Shown in pieces: positions 22,987-31,922 of a stretch of 36,810 nt of DNA. Every line of letters begins with the position of its first letter. Positions within the stretch are counted from its first letter, which is position 1. The stretch comes from Flavobacteriales bacterium (GTDB taxonomy: Bacteria; Bacteroidota; Bacteroidia; Flavobacteriales; Weeksellaceae). Under the pieces are notes generated by a model. That model was not told the origin of the DNA. It ran no database searches and saw nothing but the letters and a program-made list of their open reading frames with translations. The translations under genes and the position numbers were made by a program. The stretch covers positions 1 to 36,810 of the forward strand of contig CAAGLV010000218.1 of assembly GCA_900770875.1 (NCBI GenBank). Direction: 5' to 3'.

Positions 22987-24555
22987 ATGCCTCAAAACGT
23001 AACCATTCGTATTTCGCCTGCCGAAGCAGCAAACGAAACAATTTTAATTCAGCGTTTAGCTGCTGCAGCTAAAACAAAACCAGCAAATATCAATGCTTAT
23101 CAAATTTTACGTCGTTCGTTAGATGCGCGTAGCCGTAATATTGTAACTCAATTACAAGTAAATGTATTTATTAACGAAGAGTTTTTTGATGCATTCGATT
23201 TTAATCCCAATTTACAAAATGTAGCCAATGCACGCGAAGTGTATATTGCTGGTGCAGGTCCTGCCGGATTATTTGCTGCCTTAGAATTAATTGAACAAGG
23301 TTTAAAACCAATTATTATTGAACGTGGTAAAAACGTTCGTGATCGTCGCCGCGATTTAGCTGCCATGAATAAAGAAGGTAAAGTAAATCCAGAATCTAAC
23401 TATTGTTATGGTGAAGGTGGAGCCGGAACATATTCGGACGGTAAATTATATACACGTTCTACAAAACGTGGTAATATCTTAAAATCGTTACAATGGTTTG
23501 TTCATTTCGGAGCAACAGAACGTATCTTACAAGAAGCACATCCACACATCGGTACAAATAAATTACCAGGAATTATTGCGAATATGCGCGAAGCAATTAT
23601 TGAATATGGTGGTGAAGTTTTATTTGATACCAAACTTACGGATATTATCATTGAAAATAACCAAGTAAAAGGAATCGAATTAAACCACGATACAAAAATT
23701 AAAACTGATTCATTAATCTTAGCAACTGGACATTCGGCTCGTGATATTTTCAGAATGTTAGATGCTAAAAAAGTTTTAATCGAAGCTAAACCTTTTGCAC
23801 TAGGTGTTCGTATCGAACATCATCAATCCTTAATCGATTCTGCACAATACCATTGCCCTACAAATGGACAACGTAACGAATTATTACCTCCTGCATCTTA
23901 TTCTTTAGTATCACAAGAAGCTGGGCGTGGTGTATTCTCGTTTTGTATGTGCCCTGGTGGAATTATTGCACCAGCTTCTACAGACGAAGGCGAATTAGTT
24001 GTAAATGGATGGTCGCCATCTAAACGTGATGGTTTCTTTGCCAATTCGGGAATGGTGGTAACGGTAGACGAAAACGATTTTGCTAAATATGGATTTAGAG
24101 GACCATTAGCCGGAATGAACTTTCAACAAATGGTAGAGAAAAAAGCTTGGGACATCGGTGGAGGAAAATTAAAAGCTCCTGCACAACGTATGACTGATTT
24201 TGTTTCGGGACGATTGTCAAATTCGTTAAACGATTGTTCTTATTTACCAGGATTAACTTCAGGATTATTAAGCGAAGTATTACCAAAAGAAGTTCACGAT
24301 TCTTTACGTTTAGGGTTCCAAACTTTTGGTAAAAAAATGAAAGGTTATTATACCGAAGAAGCAAATGTTGTAGCAACAGAATCGCGTACATCATCTCCTG
24401 TTCGTATTCCAAGAAACGACGAAACATTAGAACACGTTCAAGTTTCTGGTTTATTCCCATGTGCCGAAGGTGCGGGTTATGCTGGTGGAATTATTTCTGC
24501 TGCAATGGACGGAGCGAAAGTTGCAATTGCTGTTAAACAATTCCTAAATAAGTAA
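22987..24555 (+). CDS. FAD-dependent dehydrogenase (NAD(P)/FAD oxidoreductase family)
   Basis: The 522-residue flavoprotein has an N-terminal region of about 80 residues, then the dinucleotide-binding motif VYIAGAGPAGLFAALELI (GxGxxG at 89-94) ending in the acidic IIIERG. NYCYGEGGAGTYSDGKLYT, the second FAD-contact motif ILATGHSARDIF and the closing CAEGAGYAGGIISAAMDG match the group of uncharacterised FAD-dependent dehydrogenases (COG2509-type). Substrate unknown; cytoplasmic. It seems to be a single-gene unit with its own promoter word and a strong terminator. I would not assign a pathway. Confidence 0.85.
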   Translation: MPQNVTIRISPAEAANETILIQRLAAAAKTKPANINAYQILRRSLDARSRNIVTQLQVNVFINEEFFDAFDFNPNLQNVANAREVYIAGAGPAGLFAALELIEQGLKPIIIERGKNVRDRRRDLAAMNKEGKVNPESNYCYGEGGAGTYSDGKLYTRSTKRGNILKSLQWFVHFGATERILQEAHPHIGTNKLPGIIANMREAIIEYGGEVLFDTKLTDIIIENNQVKGIELNHDTKIKTDSLILATGHSARDIFRMLDAKKVLIEAKPFALGVRIEHHQSLIDSAQYHCPTNGQRNELLPPASYSLVSQEAGRGVFSFCMCPGGIIAPASTDEGELVVNGWSPSKRDGFFANSGMVVTVDENDFAKYGFRGPLAGMNFQQMVEKKAWDIGGGKLKAPAQRMTDFVSGRLSNSLNDCSYLPGLTSGLLSEVLPKEVHDSLRLGFQTFGKKMKGYYTEEANVVATESRTSSPVRIPRNDETLEHVQVSGLFPCAEGAGYAGGIISAAMDGAKVAIAVKQFLNK

Positions 24556-24574
24556 ATAAAGTCTTTTATATATT

Positions 24575-24614
24575 GCTTACTTCTTAAATTGGTACTTAAG
24601 AAGTAAGCTTTTTT
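24575..24614 (+). terminator. FAD dehydrogenase terminator
   Basis: Perfect 13-base arms GCTTACTTCTTAA (24575-24587) and complement (24596-24608) with an 8-base loop, followed by six T on the plus strand. Confidence 0.85.
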
Positions 24615-24739
24615 ATTTAAAAACTTATTTAACAATGATTTTGGTGCTAAAAATTGAGTCAAAATAAATAACTATAACACATTATTTTTTTCTGAATTTT
24701 TAAATAAGTATTTTTAGCGATACCAAACATCGATTGATA

Positions 24740-27652
24740 ATGAAGAAAACACTTTTTGTCTGTGGAATATTTTTTTCCTCAGTTCTAACCCATGCACAAT
24801 TTAAGACTGTGAAAAAAACTGATAACAAAGGATACACATACGAAATGGTGGAAAATGATCCATCACAAACACGTATTTATACATTAGATAATGGATTAAA
24901 AATCTACTTAGCTCAGCTTAAAGACGAGCCAAGAATCCAAACACATATTGCAGTAAAAACTGGTTCAAACAACGATCCTGAAGATAATACTGGTTTAGCT
25001 CACTATTTAGAGCACATGGTATTTAAAGGAACTTCTAAGATTGGCACACAAAATTGGGCTAAAGAAAAAGTTTTATTGCAACAAATTTCTGATTTATACG
25101 AACAACATAAAGCAGAAAAAGATCCTGCTAAAAAAATAGCACTTTACAAAAAAATCGATGAAGTTTCTCAAGAGGCTTCTAAATATGCTGTAGCAAACGA
25201 ATACGATAAATTAATTTCGTCTTTAGGTGCTTCTGGTACAAATGCGCACACTTCTTTAGAAGAAACAATTTACCACAACAACATTCCGAATAACGAATTA
25301 GAAAAGTTTTTAATGATTGAATCGGAACGATTCAATGAATTAACTTTACGTTTATTCCATACGGAATTAGAAGCTGTTTACGAAGAATTTAACCGCTCGC
25401 AAGATAACGACGGACGTTTAGTTTTCTATAAAATAATGGAAAACTTGTTTCCAACTTCGCATTACGGTACACAAACAACAATTGGTACATCCGAGCATTT
25501 AAAGAATCCTTCGATGGTTGCTATTCATAACTATTTTAATAAATATTATGTTGCAAGTAACATGGCGGTTTTATTAATTGGAGATTTTGATTTTGATACA
25601 GCCGTTCCATTAATCGATAAGTATTTTGGTGGTATGGCTAAAAAACCAGCGCCTGCACAATACGTTGCTACAGAACAACCAATTACTGAAATTATTACAG
25701 CAGAAGTATCTAGTCCATCAGCAGAACGTGTTCAATTTGCATATCGTTTTAATGGTGTAAACTCGGACGATGCAAAATATGTAACTTTAATCGATTATAT
25801 TTTAAGTAATTCAACTGCCGGATTAATCGACTTAAATATTAATCAGCAACAAAAAGCTTTAGGAGCTGGTTCTGGCGCATCTTTCTTCCGCGATTTAGGA
25901 ATGCATTCTTTTTCTGGAGCACCAAAACAAGGACAATCTTTAGAGGAAGTTCGGGATTTACTTTTAGCACAAATTAATAACATTAAAGAAGGAAACTTTG
26001 AAGATTGGATGATTGAAGCTGTTGTTAATGACATGAAAAAATCTCGCATGAAATCGTGGGAAAATTCTCGTGCATTAGCAGCGAGTCTATATAAATCTTT
26101 CATCAACGAAACACCTTGGGAAGATATCGTTGCAGAACACGACGAGATGGCTAAAATCACAAAACAAGATTTAGTTGATTTTGCAAATAAGCATTACAAC
26201 GATAATTATGTTATTGTTTACAAACGCCAAGGCGAAAACAAAGATTTAGTACGTGTTTCTAACCCAGGAATTACGCCAATTCAATTAAATCGTGATGCTG
26301 AATCTAACTGGTACAAAGAATTTATGAAAATAAATTCAGGAGATATTCAGCCTGTTTTTGTTGATTTCAAAAAAGAAATGAAAGAAGACAAAATCAAGAA
26401 AACTAAATTTACTTCGATTGCAAATAAAACAAACGATTTAAGTTCGGTTTACTTTATCTCTGAAATGGGTTCTGATAACGATAAAAAATTAGCTTTAGCA
26501 ATTAATTATTTAGATTATTTAGGAACTTCTAAATACAGCCCAGAAGATTTAAAGAAAGAATTTTACAAATACGGAGTTGAATATGGCGTAAATGCCGGTG
26601 CAGATCGAACATACGTTTATGTAACTGGATTACAAAACAATTTAGAAAATGGGGTTAAATTATTTGAGCACTTAGTTTCTGACGCAGTTGCGAACCAAGA
26701 TTCGTATAACGAATACGTAAACTCTATTTTAAAATCTCGTGCTAACGCAAAGAAAAATAAAAATGTTATTGCTGCGGCATTAAATCAATACACGCAATAC
26801 GGACCAGATAATCGTTTCCGCGATATTTTAACAGAAGAAGAATTAAAAGCTATCGATCCTAAAGAATTAACAGATTTAATTAAAAACTTCTTTAATTACG
26901 ATCATCAAATTTTCTATTACGGAAACAACGAAAAAGCAACGAAGAAAATTTTAGAGAAAAACCACAACTTTGGTAAAAAATTAGCTGCTCCAGCTAAAAA
27001 AGAATATGCTCAGAATCCAACAACAGGAAAAGTATATTTTGCGCCTTACGATATGGTACAAGCAGAAATTAGCTTTATTGCAAGAGATGATCAATTTAAT
27101 AAAGATTTATTAACGCCTTCGGCTATTTTTAACGAATATTTTGGTGGAGGTTTATCATCTATCGTATTCCAAGAAATTCGCGAATCTAAATCTTTAGCTT
27201 ATTCGGCTCGTTCTAATTATTCTAATGCAGCTAAAAAAGACAAATACAATTATGTAAGTGCAAATATTGGTACACAAGCCAATAAGTTACCACAAGCTGT
27301 TGATGCAATGGGAGAATTAATGAATAATATGCCAAAAGCACAAAATCAGTTCGATAATTCGAAGAAAGCGGCTTTAAAACAAATTGCAACAAAACGTTAC
27401 AACAAAGCAAATATTTTCTTTTATTGGTTAGCTTTACAAGATCGTGGTTTAGATTACGACGTAAACAAAGACATTTACAACCAAACATCTACATTAACTT
27501 TAGACGAGTTAGACAATTTCTTTAATAAGCACATTAAAGGACAAAAATTTAATGTTGGATTAATTGGTAAAAAAGAAAGTTTAGATTGGAACGCTGTTAA
27601 TAAACTTGGCGACGTACAAGAATTAACTTTAGAAGAATTGTTTAATTACTAA
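24740..27652 (+). CDS. Secreted M16 family zinc metallopeptidase
   Basis: The 970-residue protein has a signal peptide ending VLTHAQ. The inverted zinc motif HxxEH is in LAHYLEHMVFKGT (His88, Glu91, His92), with a downstream Glu region FHTELEAVYEEFNRS. It is a two-unit M16 protease (pitrilysin/insulysin style). The second half, with GGGLSSIVFQEIRESKSLAYSARS, supplies substrate-binding residues but lacks HxxEH. It should cleave peptides in the periplasm or outside the cell. About 75 extra residues (helical, Lys/Glu-rich) sit between the zinc motif and the distal Glu. I begin at ATG 24740; an in-frame TTG two codons earlier is unlikely to be used. Confidence 0.93.
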   Translation: MKKTLFVCGIFFSSVLTHAQFKTVKKTDNKGYTYEMVENDPSQTRIYTLDNGLKIYLAQLKDEPRIQTHIAVKTGSNNDPEDNTGLAHYLEHMVFKGTSKIGTQNWAKEKVLLQQISDLYEQHKAEKDPAKKIALYKKIDEVSQEASKYAVANEYDKLISSLGASGTNAHTSLEETIYHNNIPNNELEKFLMIESERFNELTLRLFHTELEAVYEEFNRSQDNDGRLVFYKIMENLFPTSHYGTQTTIGTSEHLKNPSMVAIHNYFNKYYVASNMAVLLIGDFDFDTAVPLIDKYFGGMAKKPAPAQYVATEQPITEIITAEVSSPSAERVQFAYRFNGVNSDDAKYVTLIDYILSNSTAGLIDLNINQQQKALGAGSGASFFRDLGMHSFSGAPKQGQSLEEVRDLLLAQINNIKEGNFEDWMIEAVVNDMKKSRMKSWENSRALAASLYKSFINETPWEDIVAEHDEMAKITKQDLVDFANKHYNDNYVIVYKRQGENKDLVRVSNPGITPIQLNRDAESNWYKEFMKINSGDIQPVFVDFKKEMKEDKIKKTKFTSIANKTNDLSSVYFISEMGSDNDKKLALAINYLDYLGTSKYSPEDLKKEFYKYGVEYGVNAGADRTYVYVTGLQNNLENGVKLFEHLVSDAVANQDSYNEYVNSILKSRANAKKNKNVIAAALNQYTQYGPDNRFRDILTEEELKAIDPKELTDLIKNFFNYDHQIFYYGNNEKATKKILEKNHNFGKKLAAPAKKEYAQNPTTGKVYFAPYDMVQAEISFIARDDQFNKDLLTPSAIFNEYFGGGLSSIVFQEIRESKSLAYSARSNYSNAAKKDKYNYVSANIGTQANKLPQAVDAMGELMNNMPKAQNQFDNSKKAALKQIATKRYNKANIFFYWLALQDRGLDYDVNKDIYNQTSTLTLDELDNFFNKHIKGQKFNVGLIGKKESLDWNAVNKLGDVQELTLEELFNY

Positions 27653-27675
27653 TTAAGCAACATTTACAATAACAC

Positions 27676-27707
27676 AAAAATGCCACTCAAATCGAGTGGC
27701 ATTTTTT
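27676..27707. terminator. Bidirectional terminator, M16 / HhH gene junction
   Basis: Perfect 13-base arms (AAAAATGCCACTC, 27676-27688; complement 27694-27706) enclose a 5-base loop, flanked by A and T runs. The minus-strand gene ends 2 bases further on. Confidence 0.88.
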
Positions 27708-27708
27708 A

Positions 27709-28692
27709 TTAATCAAAAACTAAGAATGGTTCTAATTCCTGAAACTTTTCTTCAGAAATTGCATAACATTTTTTTAATATTTTAGCATCTTTAAACTTTC
27801 CTCCTAACGATTTTTTATAGTTAAAAATGGTTTGAATTTGACGATCCGAAAATCCTAAATTTCGCCAACCTTCAACATCTAAATTATTGGGATTAAATTT
27901 TTCGGTTAATTCGGCTTTAGATTGTGGTTTACTCTCAGTAACAATTTGCTCTTTCTCTTCTATTGTTTTCTGAAAAGTACTTGGCTCAGATTTTTCGGGT
28001 AAAACAATATAAGGAGCCATTTCGGCAAATTTTTCTTCGGCAATTACATAACATTTTTTAAGTTGCTCTTTCGATTTAAAATTTCCACCAACAATATCTT
28101 TATATTTTAAAATAGATTCGGCTTGTCGATCGGTAAAACCAATATTTATCCAATCTTTTTTAGAATATTGATTAGGATTAAATTTTTTATAATTAACCTT
28201 TTTAGTAAGTTGTTCTTTAACCGCTTTTTCATCGGCTTTAGATCTTTCGGGCAATAAAATATATGGAGCTAAAGTTTGATAAACTTCGTCCGAAATTACA
28301 AAGCATTTTTTAAGCTGTTCTTTCGATTCAAATTTTCCACCTAAAATATTTTTATACTTTAAAATTACTTCAGCCTGTTTAGTTGTAAAACCTAAATTTT
28401 CCCAATCTTTTTGCTTTAATTTATTTGGGTTAAATGGTTTTATACTGTCATTTATTTTAAAATTTTGTGGAGCAACAAATTTATTATTGTACTGATATTC
28501 GGTAATTAAACCAGCTAAATCATTTTCTAATTTTTCGATTTTAGCCAATTCATTTTCAGATAATTTTGCATTTTCTGTACGGTGTGTAACGTTAAAAAAA
28601 AGTTCGATTAAGATTAAAACAATCAACACCAAAAATATTGATATCCGTTGCGAAAACGACAATCGCCAGTTATCTTTTTTAAAAAATTTCAT
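27709..28692 (-). CDS. Membrane-anchored protein with three helix-hairpin-helix repeats
   Basis: The 327-residue protein has one N-terminal membrane helix (about 16-34) and a helical linker. Three similar units of about 62 residues follow, near 87-148, 171-232 and 266-327. Each reads FNPN, a W-x-N-[LI]-GF[ST] turn, then a KxQAE.ILKYK-like helix, LGGKF, and LKKC[FY]. The units resemble ComEA-type HhH domains that contact DNA backbone. Each carries the same Cys (130, 214, 309). ComEA helps DNA uptake in competent bacteria, but here no competence gene is near, so DNA binding is only suggested. ATG at 28692 is preferred over 28710. It may be co-transcribed with the genes upstream (73-base gap). 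Confidence 0.82.
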   Translation of the reverse strand: MKFFKKDNWRLSFSQRISIFLVLIVLILIELFFNVTHRTENAKLSENELAKIEKLENDLAGLITEYQYNNKFVAPQNFKINDSIKPFNPNKLKQKDWENLGFTTKQAEVILKYKNILGGKFESKEQLKKCFVISDEVYQTLAPYILLPERSKADEKAVKEQLTKKVNYKKFNPNQYSKKDWINIGFTDRQAESILKYKDIVGGNFKSKEQLKKCYVIAEEKFAEMAPYIVLPEKSEPSTFQKTIEEKEQIVTESKPQSKAELTEKFNPNNLDVEGWRNLGFSDRQIQTIFNYKKSLGGKFKDAKILKKCYAISEEKFQELEPFLVFD

Positions 28693-28765
28693 AGGTAAAG
28701 GTTTAGGCATCTAACTTGTTTTACGACAAATTAAATGAAGGTTAAATACTATTGTAAAAAATTGA

Positions 28766-28987
28766 TTATAAATCAAAAACAGATTTTCTTTTAATGATAA
28801 AAACATCTTTTATCCAAAAGAAAAATAACATTACGAAGTAACCTGCAAAAGCCAAACCAAAAGTTGCAAAAGCCAAATAAATATAAATTAAACGCAATTT
28901 TACTACTCGAATTCCAAATTTATCTGAAATACGAGAAATTACGTTAAACCAACTTTTTTCGGTGATATGTCTTATTTGATCTTTCAT
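28766..28987 (-). CDS. PspC-like small membrane protein
   Basis: A 73-residue protein: a charged N-terminus, then an ISDKFGIRVVKLRLIYIYLA segment typical of PspC-like domains, a hydrophobic helix (FATFGLAFAGYFVMLFFF) and a basic tail KRKSVFDL. PspC proteins take part in envelope stress responses in other phyla; short flavobacterial versions have no established role. The ATG at 28987 overlaps the TGA of the preceding gene as ATGA, indicating translational coupling and fixing the start. The open frame beginning at 29026 is too long. Confidence 0.75.
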   Translation of the reverse strand: MKDQIRHITEKSWFNVISRISDKFGIRVVKLRLIYIYLAFATFGLAFAGYFVMLFFFWIKDVFIIKRKSVFDL

Positions 28988-30261
28988 GGTTTTAGAACTT
29001 CTGTTCCGATAGCGCAATTTAAGCATTTTTTTTCATCGCAATAGCATTTTTTAAGCTGAAGTAAGGCTTGCGAATCTTTTGCCGATTTTGGCTTAAAACC
29101 AATTTCTTTATATAAATCGATAACCGAATTTTGCTCGGATTTTAAATGTTCGAGCAACTGAAAATAAAAATCAATATCTAAATTATCTTGCAATTTTTCG
29201 TAAGTAAAACGCAGAGGCAATATGGTATTGATAATTAAATTATGAATTTTTGAAACCGAAATTGATTTCCGAATCAACTTACTTTCTTTTCCAAAAACAT
29301 AATGTGTTTCCCAATAAACCGAAGTTTTAATTGATCCAAAAAAATCTTCGAATTGCTGAATGGTTTTAAACTGAATAATTTCTGAAAAAATAGAATTATA
29401 ATTTGCATACAAACTACTTAATTGAGCAATACGAATGGTAGGAAAACCCAATGGACGCAAAGACGAAAATTTAAAAATTGATTTCGGAATCGGATTTAAA
29501 TTAAATTTACGTTGTAAAAAGTGATATTCGGTTTGTAAAGTGGCTGCATATTCGTCGAAAACCTCAGCTAAAAAACCGGCTTGTCCAAAAAATAAAGCCT
29601 CAACTTGTTGTGGATTTTGTTGCACTTTTTGCAAAACTTTAAACGGAAACGAAGCAGCCCAAATTTCGAACGCTTCTTGATTTATTTTTAATCCAAAGTT
29701 TTGTGCAATAAGCTTAAATGTTACTTCTTCCCAAGCGTGGTTGCATTTTTCGTATAAATCAATAACCGTTTTTGTTTTATATTTTAAACGATCAACTAAT
29801 AAACCATCAAACCAAAAATTAATTTTATCCCAATCTATTTTTGAGGTTTGAAATAGATTTTGACACGGAATTTTTTGTTGATTTTGATTTAAAATATTCT
29901 CATAATTAAATACAATTTCTTTTGGTACAAAATCCTTTAAAACTAACGTTTCTACATTACGAGATCGTAAATAATCAATTTCTTTATCGTGATTCCAAAC
30001 CACATGTAAAATTACATTTTGATAAGCCAAATCTTGCGAATGTTGATGCAAATCCCAATCGGACGAATTGATGTGCATTTCTACCGATCCTGCCCATAAT
30101 TGCTTGCCAATTACAATTTCTGCATTTAAAAAATCAGGGCCAGCATTTTGATTTATATTGCCTTGATGGATAATTTCTACAAAACTATGGTGCGTCGTTT
30201 TTAAATCAGTTTGATTAAAATATCTCATTTTCCAAATATGATGTAGAAAAGTTTCTTTCAT
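28984..30261 (-). CDS. DUF2851 family protein
   Basis: The 425-residue cytoplasmic protein matches the DUF2851 family common in Bacteroidota. It opens ETFLHHIWKMRYF, then GNINQNAGPDFLNAEIVIG, GSVEMHINSSDWDLHQH and NVILHVVWNHDKEI. The His/Asp/Asn arrangement in these blocks looks catalytic, but no activity is known to me. The C-terminus has a cysteine cluster, LKKCYCDEKKCLNCAIG, possibly a metal site. It ends in an ATGA overlap with the PspC-like gene and starts 13 bases after the second paralogous secreted-protein gene, so it belongs to a minus-strand operon. Confidence 0.85.
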   Translation of the reverse strand: MKETFLHHIWKMRYFNQTDLKTTHHSFVEIIHQGNINQNAGPDFLNAEIVIGKQLWAGSVEMHINSSDWDLHQHSQDLAYQNVILHVVWNHDKEIDYLRSRNVETLVLKDFVPKEIVFNYENILNQNQQKIPCQNLFQTSKIDWDKINFWFDGLLVDRLKYKTKTVIDLYEKCNHAWEEVTFKLIAQNFGLKINQEAFEIWAASFPFKVLQKVQQNPQQVEALFFGQAGFLAEVFDEYAATLQTEYHFLQRKFNLNPIPKSIFKFSSLRPLGFPTIRIAQLSSLYANYNSIFSEIIQFKTIQQFEDFFGSIKTSVYWETHYVFGKESKLIRKSISVSKIHNLIINTILPLRFTYEKLQDNLDIDFYFQLLEHLKSEQNSVIDLYKEIGFKPKSAKDSQALLQLKKCYCDEKKCLNCAIGTEVLKP

Positions 30262-30274
30262 ATTTGATAATTAA

Positions 30275-31024
30275 CTATAATTCTTCTATCATAATATAAC
30301 TCCCTAATGTACCACCAGAACTTTGCATTAATGGTAAACCTGCAATATAATACGGTAATTCTTCTAGATCAAAATCACCAAAATATTGAGCTGTCAATTG
30401 TACTCTCGAACCAGATGGCCCAGATATAAAAATCATTATTGATGGATTAAAAGACCCCATTTCTCTTTTATAATTAGAAGAAATTGTAAATCCGTAAGTT
30501 GAAATTATAAGCTCACCGGCAGAACCTGGCGATAAATTAAACTTATTTGTTATATAACCTGGATGATCAACCGAATCACCTGAAAATTTATTCCCTTTTA
30601 CAGATATAAATCCCATGATTTTAAAAACTTTATTTGCAGGAAAAACGATCTCATTGCCTTCAACTGTAATTTCTTCGCTGTTTAATCCATTTAAAGTTAC
30701 ACTAAAATCAATCGGTTGCGAAACACCTTTACCGTATAATGGTACTGGATTACTAAATGGTAATGCAAGAATAACTCTTCGTTTAATCTCTTCTACACCA
30801 CTTAAATCTTCTTGATTAATCGTTTTTACAACATTATTTGCTTCAGTTACAAGTACTTTATTCTTAAAACTTATAGGCTCTTCTGGTATATTAGCTACAT
30901 TTTGTATAATTAGATTACCATTTATATCTAATGCAGCTTCTGGATTATTTGTTTCTATACCTATTTGACTATATAAATTACTGAAAACTAATAAATTTAT
31001 TAAAGAAAATATTACTCTACACAT
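30275..31024 (-). CDS. Secreted hypothetical protein, paralogue 2
   Basis: A 249-residue protein with a signal peptide ending FSNLYSQ, then the IGIETNNPEAALDINGNLII block. I know that block from many Bacteroidota exported proteins that look like tail-fibre or surface proteins. The middle is beta-rich with a PANKVFKIMGF strand, and it ends YYIAGLP..GSYIMIEEL. It shares all these blocks in order with the neighbouring gene upstream, so the two arose by tandem duplication and have since diverged. No type IX secretion C-terminal domain is seen. Likely periplasmic or surface exposed; function unknown. It starts 11 bases after its paralogue ends. Confidence 0.75.
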   Translation of the reverse strand: MCRVIFSLINLLVFSNLYSQIGIETNNPEAALDINGNLIIQNVANIPEEPISFKNKVLVTEANNVVKTINQEDLSGVEEIKRRVILALPFSNPVPLYGKGVSQPIDFSVTLNGLNSEEITVEGNEIVFPANKVFKIMGFISVKGNKFSGDSVDHPGYITNKFNLSPGSAGELIISTYGFTISSNYKREMGSFNPSIMIFISGPSGSRVQLTAQYFGDFDLEELPYYIAGLPLMQSSGGTLGSYIMIEEL

Positions 31025-31035
31025 CTTTATTATAT

Positions 31036-31770
31036 TTAAAGTTCCTCAATAATAATATAAGTACCAACTAATGATTCCGAAGGTGCTCCTGCTAAATAAT
31101 AAGTAGTAGCTCCTGAATCCTGACCTCCATATAACGCTCTTAATTGTATAGTAGCTCCCGTTGTTCCTGTATCTAGTAATATTATTGGAAAAGTTACCCC
31201 TCCATCATCGTACCTTTCACCAGGAGATTCAACATAACCTTTAGACGAAAATATAACAGTACCTTCACTACCTACTTTTTCGAATTCACTTACAATATAC
31301 CCTGGATTACTTGTGCTTGATCCATCTATATTCTTTCCTAACAGACCTAAATAACCTGTTATTTTTATCACTTTATTTGCTGGAACTGTAATTTGATTCT
31401 TATCACTATTTAAGACTACCTTTGTCGTTTGTACCCCTGATAAATTACCATCAAAAATAACATAGTTTGTACCTCCTCTTGTAGGAAAAAGTTGAGGTGC
31501 CGATTTCTCTAATAAAACAGTTATTCGTGTTTTAAACTCTTCTACACCTGTAATAGATAATTTATCAATGGCTTTAACTTCATTTGTATTAGAATCTAAA
31601 ACTAATACTTTTTCTATATCATCAAAAGTTGTAAGATCTGCTTGCCTTATTATTACATTACCATTAACATCTAATGTAGCTTGTGGATTATTGGTATTAA
31701 TACCTACTTGAGAATAAGAAGTTGTAGCAAATAAACAAATATAAACTACTAAAATAAATTTTAGTTTCAT
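31036..31770 (-). CDS. Secreted hypothetical protein, paralogue 1
   Basis: A 244-residue protein beginning MKLKFILVVYICLFATT with cleavage expected after SYSQ. VGINTNNPQATLDVNGNVII, then SITGVEEFKTRITVLLEK, ITVPANKVIKITGYLG, SNPGYIVSEF and a final YYLAGAPSESLVGTYIIIEEL follow. It is the paralogue of the next gene. ATG at 31770 is preferred over 31821 because it starts a normal signal peptide and because the promoter word at 31797-31804 lies within the longer frame. It heads a probable five-gene minus-strand run. Function unknown; a fibre or surface role is a guess from the N-terminal block. Confidence 0.77.
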   Translation of the reverse strand: MKLKFILVVYICLFATTSYSQVGINTNNPQATLDVNGNVIIRQADLTTFDDIEKVLVLDSNTNEVKAIDKLSITGVEEFKTRITVLLEKSAPQLFPTRGGTNYVIFDGNLSGVQTTKVVLNSDKNQITVPANKVIKITGYLGLLGKNIDGSSTSNPGYIVSEFEKVGSEGTVIFSSKGYVESPGERYDDGGVTFPIILLDTGTTGATIQLRALYGGQDSGATTYYLAGAPSESLVGTYIIIEEL

Positions 31771-31796
31771 TAATTTTTTAATTAGGTTGATATTAG

Positions 31797-31804
31797 CAAA
31801 GATA
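31797..31804 (-). promoter_or_regulatory. Candidate promoter of the paralogue/DUF2851 operon (-7 TATCTTTG)
   Basis: A perfect TAnnTTTG on the minus strand. The predicted start near 31790 gives a 20-base leader to the ATG at 31770. A TTG lies 14 bases upstream (31819-31821), closer than usual. Confidence 0.5.
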
Positions 31805-31881
31805 AATAATTTAATATTCAAAATCTTATGAATTATAAATAAATTAGATAATTATTTTCTTAAAAAAAGATAGGAAATTAA

Positions 31882-31897
31882 TTAAACGTTTGTTTAA
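31882..31897. promoter_or_regulatory. Candidate TetR operator
   Basis: The inverted repeat TTAAAC-GTTT-GTTTAA overlaps the first bases of the efflux-operon -7 word. Its size and place fit a self-regulating TetR operator. Binding is inferred. Confidence 0.45.
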
Positions 31898-31902
31898 ATT
31901 TG
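31895..31902 (+). promoter_or_regulatory. Candidate efflux-operon promoter (-7 TAAATTTG)
   Basis: A perfect TAnnTTTG on the plus strand. The start would be near 31909, 14 bases before the ATG of the TetR gene. Confidence 0.5.
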
Positions 31903-31922
31903 CATATTATTTTTTACAAACA

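Noticed and set aside
30275..31770. Type IX secretion C-terminal sorting domain on the paralogous secreted proteins
   Set aside because: The C-termini lack the usual glycine and lysine pattern of such domains; they end in a short IEEL block instead.
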